DNA from: Salticus scenicus | Lineage: Eukaryota > Arthropoda > Arachnida > Araneae > Salticidae | Assembly: GCA_963930645.1 (NCBI GenBank) | Contig: OZ005651.1 | Coordinates: forward strand, 129,217,475 to 129,281,474 | DNA length: 64,000 bases | Direction: 5' to 3' | In this document: one piece after another, positions 20,112 through 31,045 of the stretch | Layout: each line of letters begins with the position of its first letter | Numbering within the stretch: the stretch's first letter is position 1 | Position numbers and translations under genes: made by a program | Notes under the pieces: model-generated | What the model saw: only the letters and a program-made list of their open reading frames with translations | Databases searched by the model: none | What the model was told of the DNA's origin: nothing

Positions 20112-21560
20112 GCTGTGTCTGTCTGTCTGTCTGTCTGTCGCGCGATAGCGCCTGCAAAAATAGCGCTATTGACTTGAAATTTGGTACACATGTTCATGAG
20201 CCCCACGAAATAAGCTGTATAGTTCTTGGTATGTATTCCATTTGTAGTTCGTATACAGGGACAAGCCAATTTTTTTCTTATCATTACGGCCTATGGGAGA
20301 AATTTGTATGTATCGCGATAGCGGCAACAAAAATCACGCTATTGACTTGCAATTTGGTACACGTGTTGATGTGCCCCACGAAATCAGCTGTATAGTTTTG
20401 GTTGTGTATTCCATTTGTAATTCGTGTACAGGGACACGCCAAAGTTTTACTTATCATTACGGCCTATGGGAGGAATTTGTATGTACCGCGATAGCGGCCA
20501 CAAAAATCACGCTATTGACTTGCAATTTGGTACATATGTTCATGAGCCCAACGGAATGAGCTATATGCTTTTAGGTGTGTATTGCATTTATAGTTCGTGT
20601 ACAGGGACACGCCAAAGATTTTCTATCATTACGGCCTATGAGAAGAATTTGTAAGTACCGCAATAGCGGCCGCAAAAATCCTTCGATTGACTTGCACATT
20701 GGCGCACACGTTCCAGCTTTGCATATAAGTAGCTGTATAATTGTTTTTTGCTATATTTTTTATAAACTGTGTAGAGGGACACGCCAAAATTCTTAACATT
20801 ACGGCGTATGGGGTGAATTTCGTTTAAACGCATTTTAATAACATTACTTTGCAATGAAGAAAATGAAACTAGCATACGTGAGTAAAATGCTTAAACTTAT
20901 GTTGTTTGAAGAAAATATGTGCTCTTAAGCTTTCTAATTAATGTACAGGACCTTACAAAAGTGTTCTGACAATGTCACATAGTCATCCAAACGATGTTAA
21001 ATTTGGAACAATTATTAATTTTAAACGCAAAATAAGCTGAATAGTTTTACTGGTGTATACAATGTTTATGGTTCGTTCACAAAGACACACGAAAGAATTT
21101 CGTAACATTAGAGCCTATGGACAAATTTTCAATTTAAGCGCGCACTTTAATGCGTTTATGCTGAATTGAACTTAATAAAGTTAACATACATTATAAAGAT
21201 GCCTAAAATCATGTTTACTCTTAAAAAAGGTTGTGTATAGACTAAATAATTTATGGGATCACACAAAATAATTTCGAGTATGTACTGTAATCATCCAAAT
21301 GATGCCAAATTAGTTTGAAAAATTAATGAGTTAGAATTAATTAGGTTTTTTCTTATTATTGGCGTCTATAATGACTGTGGCTATTTTTCTGGGATACATA
21401 AAGGAATTTCGTACTATTACGGTCTATTCTTAAAAGTGTATTTTAACATGGTTACACCCCATCAAATATAACGAAATTTTATTAGAATTTTAAAAGCATG
21501 TTTTCCTGTTGAAAATTGTAGGCATAGAATTGATAATTACTTTAAAGGCTACGCAAAATA
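20112..21560 (+). repeat. Decaying tandem array, about 172-bp unit
   Basis: The phrase attgacttg(a/c)aatttggtac recurs at about 20162, 20336, 20508 and, altered, 20680, giving a period of 172-174 bp. Each unit also carries a cattacggcctatggg phrase and a gtacagggacacgcc phrase. Further right, near 20770-21130 and 21300-21430, only the best-conserved phrases remain (cattagagcctatgg, tattacggtctatt). The array starts beside a (CTGT)n tract at 20116-20139. Open frames across the repeats (20090-20800) merely mirror the repeat and are not genes. Confidence 0.85.
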
Positions 21561-22870
21561 TATCCGATATGCTATGTAATTTTTTTTGTATGAAATTTGA
21601 TAGTTATGGAATTTGGTATTTATGAATTTCAGGGAAATAATACAAGACCGTCGTTTATTAAGAATACATATTGTTGCGTACTTGGGAGTTCGTAAGTTGT
21701 CCGAGAATGAAAGGTGAAACTTGCAAAAATTCAGTGATCTATTCACAGAAAGTTCCAGAAAAATACAGGTCTATAAACCAAGTATCAGCTTCAATTCAAC
21801 CAGTATACATAGCTTAAACAACAGCAAAACAACAGTACAAACTGTTTATCAATAACACATAAAGCAAGTCTTACTCAAAGCGGCTCAAAGCAAAGCAAGA
21901 ATCTGACGAAACTGACACAGATCTGAGATTGGCCGCCTTGGCTAAATAAATGCTCCTTTTATACTTTTCTAGCGAACACAGACTGGAAAATTCTCGTATC
22001 TCATACTGGAAAATTCTCGTATCTCATCAGCCAATGAGATTAGAGCTTTCATATTCGGTATATCCCTAATAAGGATTTTCTCGCCAAGGTCGCCAAAAAA
22101 TCGCCAAGGAGGGAAACAGTCGCCAAATTTGGCGCCAAATCCATTTTTTTTCGTATTGGAGCTTTTTAATGTGTTTTTAAAGGAAAATTAGGCTATTTTA
22201 ACGCTAAAACGACTAGAAATGCACAAAATTAGCATTTTATCGACTACTAAGCCTCTTTGAAAGAATTTATACAAAAATAAATGCAATTATTTACAATTCC
22301 GTAATACTTTATATGATATACAAATAAGTATACAAAGAGAGATACAGCAGGGGGTTGAGGGGGGCTGCCGCCCCCCTCAGGAATGTATCTGATTATGGTA
22401 ATAAGTCGATCGAATCAATATATACTATTATATAATAAGGAATAAATAAAAATGACCTATTGAATAATGTCTGATGCAAATAGGACGTTGAGGCTCCTGA
22501 TCTGCAGATCCACTAGTTAAAGTATTTATATCGGCTGACTGAGCTACAGATACAGATCATCCTCCCATGATTCTAATTGAATAAACTCTTAGTTTTATTT
22601 TTATATATCTGAGTCTCTGTGCTAATTTCATATTTAATACTTAAGTAGTTAAGTTAACTAAATTAAGATGGGGTCTGCTTCAACATTAACCTCACAGATC
22701 TATCGTTCAAAATATGACGTTTTCATCCAATTTTTTTCTAATTTTTAGCATGGCAGTACGGATCAAAAATCTGCAAAAATATGTACAATGAGAATTATTT
22801 TTTTAATCTGAAATAAAATAAATGGGTGTTTAAATTAAAAATAGACAGCGAAGAATTTTTTCTTTTTAAC
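21560..22870. other. Mixed repeat-like DNA, no gene
   Basis: Holds a 23-bp exact tandem pair at 21982-22004 and 22005-22027 (unit actggaaaattctcgtatct plus cat), a cluster of tcgccaa/ggcgcc words at 22078-22140, and a G/C-rich phrase ggggctgccgcccccctcag near 22362 that recurs near 39943 as gtggggctgccgcccttctc. On the minus strand near 22500-22560, tgtagctcagtcagcc resembles a tRNA A-box region, but no B box was found. Confidence 0.5.
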
Positions 22871-22873
22871 CTA

Positions 22874-23025
22874 CACTGTACAAAATTTGCCTTTTTTGCT
22901 GCCAGAAATTCTCTGTAATTTGAGAAAATACGCGTAATTTACGAAAAAATTACGTTGTCAGAACGTATTTTCTCAAAACTACAGAGAATTTCTGGCAGCA
23001 AAAAAGACAATTTTTTTTTACAGTG
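22874..23025. mobile_element. 152-bp palindromic TA-flanked MITE
   Basis: Starts cactgtacaaaatttgcctt, ends in the reverse complement, with TA at 22872-22873 and 23026-23027. The arms share gctgccagaaattctctgta. Tc1/mariner-type by target and size. It is a single copy in this window. Confidence 0.88.
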
Positions 23026-23122
23026 TAGAGAGCATTGCTTGAATAGATATATATATATATATATCTTGGAAATTATTCATTGTATATATGTCTGAGTAGA
23101 TCCTTTTATTCATAATATATGG

Positions 23123-23154
<32 letters not shown>

Positions 23155-24955
23155 TTAAAAAAGTTGCATTTTTACAATATTAAGCGGCATTTTAAAAATT
23201 CCCATACATTAGAAATTTAAATGGAAAATAAAGTATTGCCATAAATTAACTGAAAAGGTAATAGCAAAAAATATAATCAAAATAAGTATTAGGCATTCTA
23301 TATCTCAATCATTACCCAGAAATGAAATTGTTCCGCTTTTTCTGCCAACAGTATTTCCATATAAAAACTTGTATTATATTTCTTGTACTATTTTTGTGAT
23401 TTTATAGAGCAGAAGTTTTTGTTGGAAATTAGTGGTGGCAAAAAAAAGGAACTTTTTCATCTTTGATTAGCAATATGATTAAAAAGTCTAAAATCGTGAA
23501 GGTGGTTCTTTACTATTAAAGCTAAATCAATTTATTCCTATTTCATGAATAATAAGAGCATTATTATCTTTTAAATTCCGAAATTATTATTATTAATAAT
23601 ACAGATAACACTCACAAACTAATAAAGTTTTCGCTACTTAAAAACGTGAGGCAAAATAAATAAATAAATAAAAATAAAATAAATAAATAAGTAAAATAGA
23701 AAAAGACAAGAAGGTAAAATTAATAATCATGTAGATTAAAATAATTTTCTGACAAATAATATACACTTATCGCAGACATTAGTTTTTGAGCAATTCTATT
23801 ATTATTATTATTATTACTTTATTGCATTATAAAATTGTGTATTCCGTTTATATTTGTAATTTAAATGATCACGTTTGACTGCTAAATTTTAAATGAGTGA
23901 GATACACTGTAAATTATCACTGTAGATTTTATAAAACGTTTATCAACTGTCTCCGTAATTCTAAAGTGGTTTTGAATTAAAAGTAAATAATCGAAATTGT
24001 TTACCCTCATCCTGTATTTTTACTTTTTCAAATTGTTTTATTTCTAAATGAAAATAAAAAATGTTTCTCTCTTTAGAAGGAAATATAAATCAATAATGTA
24101 CTCCCGCTATTAAATAATTAAAATAACAGCCATTAAATGTGTATATAATGTAGATTTTTCTAACATCCTCTTTAATTTTTGCTGTAAGTTTATGTAAAAT
24201 TTGAGATAAATTATTCCCAATAGTTATGAAGAAAGCTTAACAGAGCAACTGAAACGATCTTACGTCTTTATTTAATAAATTTATCTTACAGTAAGCCAAA
24301 GTATGTCAGGGCAATACGAATGTGTTCGTTTTTAATAGGAATATTTACATTAGTCTGCTCAGCAATTATGAGTAGACCAGATTTTCGCAGGATCTGTCCA
24401 AGTACTACATTTGCGGGTAGCAACAACGCTTATTTGTTCAAAGAACAAATTAAAAGAACTCCCTTAAGTAATTTTTTGGAGTGTTTTTTTTTTCACTTTC
24501 TGTTTCTTTCTTCCTTTCTTTCTTTTTTATTTAAGGTGGATTTGAATCTTAAATACCTAAATTGTAAACTGCTCTATAAATAATCAGCTTAGCAGTTAAT
24601 TTGATTTTTGATTATAAAAAGCAATTAATAACTTTAGATGTATTAGTTATTTAGATAAATTAATAAAAAAAAAATAAAAGGTTTTGAGTGAGTTTAGAAT
24701 TGGTTTCCGGGACCATGCATGAGTGTTTAATTAAAATTTTGATTACAGCAAAAATATGAGAAGAAAGAATGCGTACGTATATAATTTGATTATAAGAAAA
24801 AAAAATTAAACATATCGGTAATAAAACACAGATTTTAAAGCACACATTTATTACAGTAAAAATGCACCAAAGAACCGGTATTAATAATAAAAATCTTTGT
24901 AAATAAACGCAATAATTGAATGAAAAACCTCGCAGCAATTGTTTTGGGTGGAAAT
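23026..24955. other. AT-rich DNA, no gene seen
   Basis: (TA)n/(TG)n tracts at 23047-23065 and 23124-23152; (AAAT)n-type runs near 23660-23700. Nothing else recognised. Confidence 0.45.
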
Positions 24956-24960
24956 AATAT

Positions 24961-25058
24961 CACGGCTCTTCATTAGGTGAACAAAGTAGGCACGAGCGTA
25001 GCAATGCACTTTTGCTACACTCGTGTCCACATGTGTTCGCCTGACTAAGGATCACGGT
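24961..25058. repeat. Palindromic repeat, related to 50.4 kb
   Basis: Inverted arms of about 45 bp (left: cacggctcttcattaggtga; right: reverse complement) meet near 25007. The flanking cgcagcaattgttttgggt and the aaagtaggcacgag(c/t)g phrase are shared with 50390-50470. Confidence 0.7.
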
Positions 25059-25059
25059 G

Positions 25060-26160
25060 GTGACAATTATCGCTATTTTTTTCCCCTCCAATTTATGGTG
25101 TTTGGCTTACAAAGATTTTTAATACGCACAACTTATTATTTTATTATTTAGATTCAGAACTTCGTACTTTAGATTCCTTTTAAGAGGATGACGGAAGTTG
25201 AAAATCGTACTTCGAAATTGGTATATTAGAGTTATTGAAATTTACTTATATATGCTTTGAAATGTAACAACATTAAGCATATTAAAATTTCTGGAAAACT
25301 ATTAGAATAAAAAAAATTTAAATTCAAACTTTTGAATATATGAATCTTTTAAATACCTCCCTTCCCCTGATTTTATTGCAATATAATGCATCAATGTATT
25401 CTAAACAAATTTGGTCTTTACTTTGGGAATTGATTAATGAGGTTTTTTTTTTTTTTTTTTTTTTTACTTTTATGTTTCACTGTTAAAAAATTGTATGAAA
25501 ATTTAGCACTCAAATAAAAAATATTTTTTAAAAATCAACTTTTCGATCGATCCACAAAGGAATACCTAAATATATTTAGAAAGTTTTGATAAATTATAAT
25601 GATGTAAAATCGAGTGTAAAATTTAAAAAATATGTTACATTGAATATTTATTTATTTATTTATTTTAATAGTTTTTGAGAAATTTTAATGTACTTAATAT
25701 TGATAGATTTCAATACTTATGCATGCATTCACAATTCTAAGAAAGGAATTTTAAAGAACGATTTTCAATGTTTAATATCTCCTTAACTCCGATTTAAATA
25801 TTTTATTAAATGTTCTCTATATTGCATACTTGAATTAGAAAATTTTTGTTTTAATATTTTATCTACTCACTTGCAACCTTACATTTATTTATATAAAATA
25901 ACTTGGCACAGTTAAATAAACGTTTTAAAATTTATCACCTTGAAACAAAATATAACCTGCTCATTACAAAGAATAAGCTTATCGTAAATTTACTTTTACT
26001 GAAATCGGATCAGCTGAATATTTCTCATGCTCTACTAGAAATCCTGAATTTAAATACATAGTCTTAGTATCAAATACTTGTAAAACTTGTATTAAAATAT
26101 AGTAAATACAGTAGGTAATCAAATTATTAGGTTTTTTTTTTTTTTTTTTTTTTTCGATTT
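25060..26160. other. AT-rich DNA, no gene seen
   Basis: Poly(T) tracts at 25443-25465 and 26132-26154. No other feature recognised. Confidence 0.45.
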
Positions 26161-26164
26161 TGTA

Positions 26165-26383
26165 AAAAAATACTGGACGAAATGATCTTAAAATTCTGAC
26201 ATACAAAGAACATTTAAAAACTCATATTTTCCCCTATCGATTTAGCCAGAATGCAGTTAGGGGAGCAACCACAAATTGGAGAAAAGCACAAATACTTTGG
26301 ATCACCCTCTGTCATAAAAAGCTACAAATGACATGTAACTTTAACATTAACGCATTGTTGCATATACTATAAACAATATTTGC

Positions 26384-26424
<41 letters not shown>

Positions 26425-27605
26425 TGCACAAATATTTACGCATATATTATTATTATTATTATTGCAAGCTTTTCGCTTACAACAAGAATAGATTTTAATA
26501 ATATTTACAAAACTTACAGAAAAAATTATAAAATATTGGAAAAATATTATTCCAAAACATAGCATTTACACGTGTAATATTCGGTGAGATGTGAGCATTT
26601 ACAATAAATATTTTTCTTTCACTGCCTATGCGTGAAAGATAGAATTTTTTTTATTACATAAGTTAAAAGCTATATATTTTGAGCAACTTACATCAAAAGT
26701 TCATTTCAATAAAGTAAAAATTAAGCACACTGTCGACAGAAATCGGGCTAGATTTTAGGTATTTTTCGGTGTCGAAATTTCTCAAAGAGTTTTGCACATT
26801 CCAAGCATTTAATTTGAATATCCAGTTATTTCAACCACGTTTCAAAATTTCTTTTTTGTGAAAAACTTCTGATGGACTTGTAACTCTAACATAATTCATT
26901 TAGTGCGATTTGTGACCTCATAAGGAAATTTTCACAAAAACGAACTTTTGTAACGTGGTTTAAAATATCTAAAATCTTGCCCGTTCTTTTGCTAATAATT
27001 TGCTTAATTTTTATTCTATTGAAACAAACTTTTGTTATAAGTTTCCAAATATTTCTAGCATTCAAATTTCGCAATAAAATTTTTTATTTCGCGCATGCTC
27101 AGTAAAAAATAAATATATAAATAAATATAAATAAAAAAAAAGTAATTCAATATAAATTCTGGAATTTCCACGAATATTATATGTATGAATTTTATGTTTC
27201 AGAACAATGTTTCGTTATGTTTTGCCAATTTTTCAATTTTTCTGCAAGTTTTGTAAAATTTGTGGAAATCCAATCTTGATATAAGCAAAAAACAAGCCAA
27301 AAAATCAATAATTTTTGAAAAAAAAAAAAAATATATATATATATGTGTGTGGTTTAAATAATTGCGTAATTCCTAATAAAGAAAAACAAAACATACAAAT
27401 ATTGTATATAGTACGTGCAATAATGTGTTAAAGTTACAAGTCATTTGCAGCTTTTTTATGATACAATACAAGGCGATCCAAAATATTTGTGCTTTTCTTC
27501 AATTTATAGTTGGTTCACTAATTGAATTCTGGACTAAATCAATAGTTTAAAATGTGAGTTTTTAAATGTTTTTTGCATGTCTGAAATTCAAGACTATTTA
27601 GTCAA
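26165..27605. mobile_element. Large inverted-repeat element or inverted duplication
   Basis: Arms of about 200 bp (about 26175-26375 and 27405-27600) pair on opposite strands. Shared blocks in order: cagacatgcaaaaaacattt-like, gagaaaagcacaaatacttt, aaaagctacaaatgac and gtaactttaac. The loop of about 1.0 kb shows no transposase. The arms differ at many positions, so the event is old. The outer ends are not precise because both flanks are T-rich or (TTTA)n. Confidence 0.75.
26389..26422. repeat. Poly(T) tract
   Basis: About 34 T in a row; translations through it are spurious. Confidence 0.85.
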
Positions 27606-27845
27606 CTTCTTCTTTTCTTTTATTTATTTATTTATTTTATTATTATTATTGAAATTTAAAAAGTCAAAATAAGATTAAAAAAATTTAATACTTTGATCAT
27701 CCACTGTAACTACAAAATAAAATTAAATATTGAATGCATAGAAAATAGTACAAATAAAATGTAAGGTATCGCAAAAAGAAAGAAAACTAAAATAAAAAAA
27801 AGGAAATAAAATAAATAAATAAAATAAAATAAAATACTAGACAGA
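27606..27845. other. Low-complexity AT-rich spacer
   Basis: (TTTA)n and (AAAT)n-like tracts, including 27800-27835. Confidence 0.5.
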
Positions 27846-27849
27846 ACCA

Positions 27850-28265
27850 AACCACTGTTGGCCCATTAAAGGGAAAAAATAAAGGGCCAATGAAAACTGA
27901 CGACACTAATATAATTATTTATGTTTGCCACAACTGACCCACTAAAGGCTGCCAGCAGCAACATGAAAAAATTATGTTTGAGACCAGGTGGCCCAACACT
28001 GTCTCACTAAAAATTTCCATATTGGTTGACAGCCGTGGCCCAGAAACTATTTCCAACCTACAGCTAGTTGCCAGCAATGACCCATCACTGGCCCACTGAC
28101 TTGTTCCAATCGCCCTGCAGACTGTCAGCAGTGGATCGGTCGAATGTGGCCTTCTGCTGATCGGCACGGCGTAACAAATTCCCTTCGGCACCGTCACTTT
28201 TGTCCCCAGCGGGCCAGCTGCAGCTACTGTTGGCAGCCAACACTTGGCCTCGTGTGGGCCATTAT
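27850..28265. repeat. GC-richer decayed repeat at the other end of the copia gap
   Basis: Clusters of ggcccac, ctgccagca, gttgccagcaatgaccc and tggcccactgac-like phrases resemble those at 18526-18775. Together the two clusters bracket the roughly 9.8 kb between the copia integrase and RT. Apparent open frames are short and lack similarity. Confidence 0.45.
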
Positions 28266-28269
28266 CTCA

Positions 28270-28563
28270 GGTTTTACTGGGTCTGTTAATCCACTTACAT
28301 GGAATGGCCTTGACTCCCATACGTAATTCAGTCAATTCTCATGTCTGATTTCCTTTTAATCAATGCATTTTATTTTCCACGGCTTTTCTCCAGTTGTCCT
28401 TTTCTTGACTCTTAAGAGCTTTCAGATATATTTCAAGATTCCTTTTATAGTACATGAATAACTCTACTTCCATGATGTATTTATCAAGTGGTGTAGGTTT
28501 CTTCATCTGTGATCGATCGCTTAAACTCATATTATGAGCCCCTTTCACGGGCGGTGGCCGCAT
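28270..28563 (-). pseudogene. Copia integrase-RT linker and RT start
   Basis: On the minus strand: YLKALKSQEKDNWRKAVENK, then LKGNQT, ELTELRMGVKAIPCKW. This is the copia 'EAL ... W..A...E...L..N.TW.L..LP.G..AI.CKW' block that opens the RT domain. The similarity ends a few residues after CKW, where the copia is broken. Confidence 0.8.
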
Positions 28564-28565
28564 AG

Positions 28566-28963
28566 TGCAACCACAAACTTTAAATCAAAATTGCAAAAGC
28601 TGTCCCGAAATTTTTTATAAAATTTTGGGGGCTGTTGATTTTAAATGAAGAAAACTTTCTTGCCCCTGAAAGGGTTAATTCAGTTTCTTCATCTTCACTC
28701 TTAATATCAGCTTTGGTTGAATATATACTATTCTTTTCCAATTCTTCTTTTTTTAATTTATGCCCTTTTTGGTTAGATAAATTAAGTTCATTGTCTGAAT
28801 TTTGCAATAATATTGCATTGCATTTTTCACACTTCTGAATTTTTTCGGGAAAAATTACATTTCTTGAAAGAATTATTTTTCTATCTTCTGCTGTCCATAT
28901 TATGTAACATTTATCACCATTGTAACCAATAAGAAAACCTTTAATAGCTTTTTTTTTATGCAT
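28566..28963 (-). pseudogene. Copia post-integrase region
   Basis: HKKKAIKGFLIGYNGDKCYI followed by WTAEDRKIILSRNVIFPE matches the conserved copia segment 'K..KG.F.GY....K.YR.W....KI..SRDV.F.E' after the integrase core. Downstream residues are acidic linker sequence. Confidence 0.82.
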
Positions 28964-29099
28964 CTTTCACCTCTTCTGAGATGGTACACGAGCATAACAA
29001 GGAGAACCAGTTATGCGCATGTGTCTTATCCTTGGTTTATTTCCAAACCATATTTCATGTGGACTAACATTTTTCAGCGATGAAGTTCCCGTTCTGTTT

Positions 29100-29560
29100 A
29101 AAATGTATGCACCAATGTTGACAAGTTCTGCTCACATAAATGCTGAAAATTAAATTTCTGGATTGGAGTGTTTCACAGTTCAGGCCTTTTGGATAACTGT
29201 TCTGTGTTCATGTTCCCTAGTTCTATTTTGTTCTGGTGTGTATGGTATGGTGAATCTTTGAGTAATCAATTTTATCTGCGGAAATTCTCGAACATTTTCA
29301 TTATTGAATTCTCTACCATTGTCACTAAAAATCTCTTTAACTGAATGTCTCAAATTTTCTGCATGTACTATGAATGATTTAAGAGAAAATACGACATCCG
29401 ACTTTTGTTTCAGAAAGAAGACATAACGACATTTTGAATAATGATCTTTGAAAACAACAAAATAGTTGTATTTGCGCTGTGATTCGTCAAGGGGTCCGCA
29501 AATATTAGTTGACATTTAATGGCGTGAGAACTTAAATTTGCAAACTTTTCAAAATTATTA
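29100..29560 (-). pseudogene. Copia integrase core
   Basis: The minus strand reads DESQRKYNYFVVFKDHYSKC, then RYVFFLKQKSDV, IFSDNGREFNN and FTIPYTPEQNRTREHEHRTV. The catalytic Asp of FKDHYSK and of SDNGREF are present, and the Glu sits in the NRxxEHxxRTV block. In copia elements this usually reads NGxxERxNRT, here changed to RTREHEHRT. Integrase inserts the cDNA into host chromosomes. Flanking stops show decay. Confidence 0.85.
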
Positions 29561-29829
29561 AAGTATACCAAAGTGTTAGTAACATGCTTTGTAGCTCCAT
29601 TATCTACTCAGAATATGTTTGATTTCCTTACTGTTAGCTAATTGTCTTCCCAAACAAACATCATAATGTCATATTAGTTGATGACATAATCGCTTGGTTA
29701 TTATTATTTGACTTTCTTTGAAAACTTAAATTTGGCTTTGGAGATTGACCCTGTGCAGTCCACTTTCGGCATGATTTTATCTAATTTTCTCTTAATTTAG
29801 AATAATTACAGACATATCTATTCTTTGAT

Positions 29830-30540
29830 TCTATTCTTTATTTGAAACTGTCTTTCGTTTTATACTCTGACTTGGCAATAGTAATGGCTTCTCCAGCATT
29901 TTCATTGTCATCACATTTCGTGAAGTTTCTTTCAAACATACTTAATTTAGCTGCCAAATCCTCAAAAGTATTTTCTTTATCCTCTGTGAGAAGCATCCAA
30001 CTTGATTTGAGCGAATCGAAACTACTCGGCAAGATATTCAAGAGTTTTACATATTAGCAATAAATCCGGCGATTTGTTTTCTTCTTTTGCCATAAGTCCA
30101 TTATTAAGCTCATTACATAAACTGCTTAACTTAGCAACATGAGTTGAAACACCATTAAACTACACACCCAATGAATTTTAAAACCTCAGTACAAATCTTG
30201 AACAACTAATCTTTTGATGTTGTTTCAAACATTTTCAAAGTTTCATATGCCTTTTTTCATCCATGTTTGTCTGATAAACATAATCTGTTACAGTACTAGC
30301 AATCACACTTTTTGCTAAACTATTGACCTTTCGATACAAATCAGTATTTACTTTATATTTCTCTCTTACATAAACAACGGTAGTATCAGGTAACCATTAT
30401 GGTTTCTTTAATTTACCGTCTGTACCATTTTTAATGCTCTTTCATCGTAATATAGTAAATGACAAATATTTCGTCTCCAGATGGAAAAATCTGTTTTTGT
30501 CGATAAAGGCTTCACAGTTCTTGACAAATCCATTTTAAAA
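29830..30540 (-). pseudogene. Copia gag
   Basis: A start at about 30533 gives MDLSRTVKPLSTKTDFSIWR then RNICHLLYYDERAL, the copia gag opening (L....F..W......LL). Further down, ILPSSFDSLKSSWMLLTEDK and TFEDLAAKLSMFE match the UBN2-type gag core. Several stops and shifts lie between. Gag would package the RNA into virus-like particles. Confidence 0.78.
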
Positions 30541-30595
30541 GGCGAGAGAGAATAAGCACAAAGGATTAGGCTTAGTTTCTTATTTAGTTTACGTA

Positions 30596-30809
30596 CATTC
30601 GGTAACAAAAGTATCCGAACACTAGCAAAAATTCCTATATAAAAAAAGTAGAGTTAATACTGTTTTGTTAAGTAAATCCTTGTCGAATCCTGTTTTTAGA
30701 CTGACTAAGAACAGGATTCGACAAGGATTTATTTAACAAAACTGTATTAAGTTTACTTTTTTTTAAATAGGAATTTTTGCTAATGTTCGGATACTTTTGT
30801 TACCGACTG
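30596..30809. mobile_element. Palindromic mariner-type MITE, copy 2
   Basis: 214 bp with TA at 30594-30595 and 30810-30811, in the copia leader between gag and primer-binding site. Same family as 17800-18012. The left end reads cattcggtaacaaaagtatc, diverged at two positions from the other copies. Confidence 0.92.
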
Positions 30810-30838
30810 TACTCGAATGCGCTTCGAGCGTGTCAACG

Positions 30839-31010
30839 CAACACCACCTGTAATAATGCCTCCGAGCTGAGCTTTACGTCACGGAAGATCGGCCGATTTC
30901 ATCCAATCCCCACGATCCAACATGTATCATAGGAAGTGTTGATTGGATAAAATCGGCCGATCTTCCATGACGTAGAGCTCAGCTCGGAGGCATTATTACA
31001 GGAGGTGTTG
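30839..31010. mobile_element. 172-bp palindromic element with 7-bp duplication, copy 2
   Basis: Flanked by gtcaacg at 30832-30838 and 31011-31017. Starts caacaccacctgtaataatg and ends in the reverse complement. It sits in the copia leader immediately downstream (in the copia's sense) of the primer-binding site. Confidence 0.93.
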
Positions 31011-31018
31011 GTCAACGT

Positions 31019-31026
31019 CCATAACC
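31019..31026 (-). other. Copia primer-binding site
   Basis: On the minus strand ggttatgg directly follows the 5' LTR end (ctaaca). From memory, the copia element of Drosophila has ggttatgggcc at this place, pairing with an internal part of initiator tRNA-Met. Bases beyond ggttatgg differ here. Confidence 0.6.
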
Positions 31027-31045
31027 TGTTAGCTTTAAAATACTT

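Noticed and set aside
20006..20875. Several overlapping open frames of 73-101 codons
   Set aside because: They are translations of a tandem repeat on both strands, with similar peptides recurring at the repeat period.
26347..26565. Open frames with poly-Lys or poly-Phe
   Set aside because: Generated by a poly(T)/poly(A) tract and trinucleotide runs.
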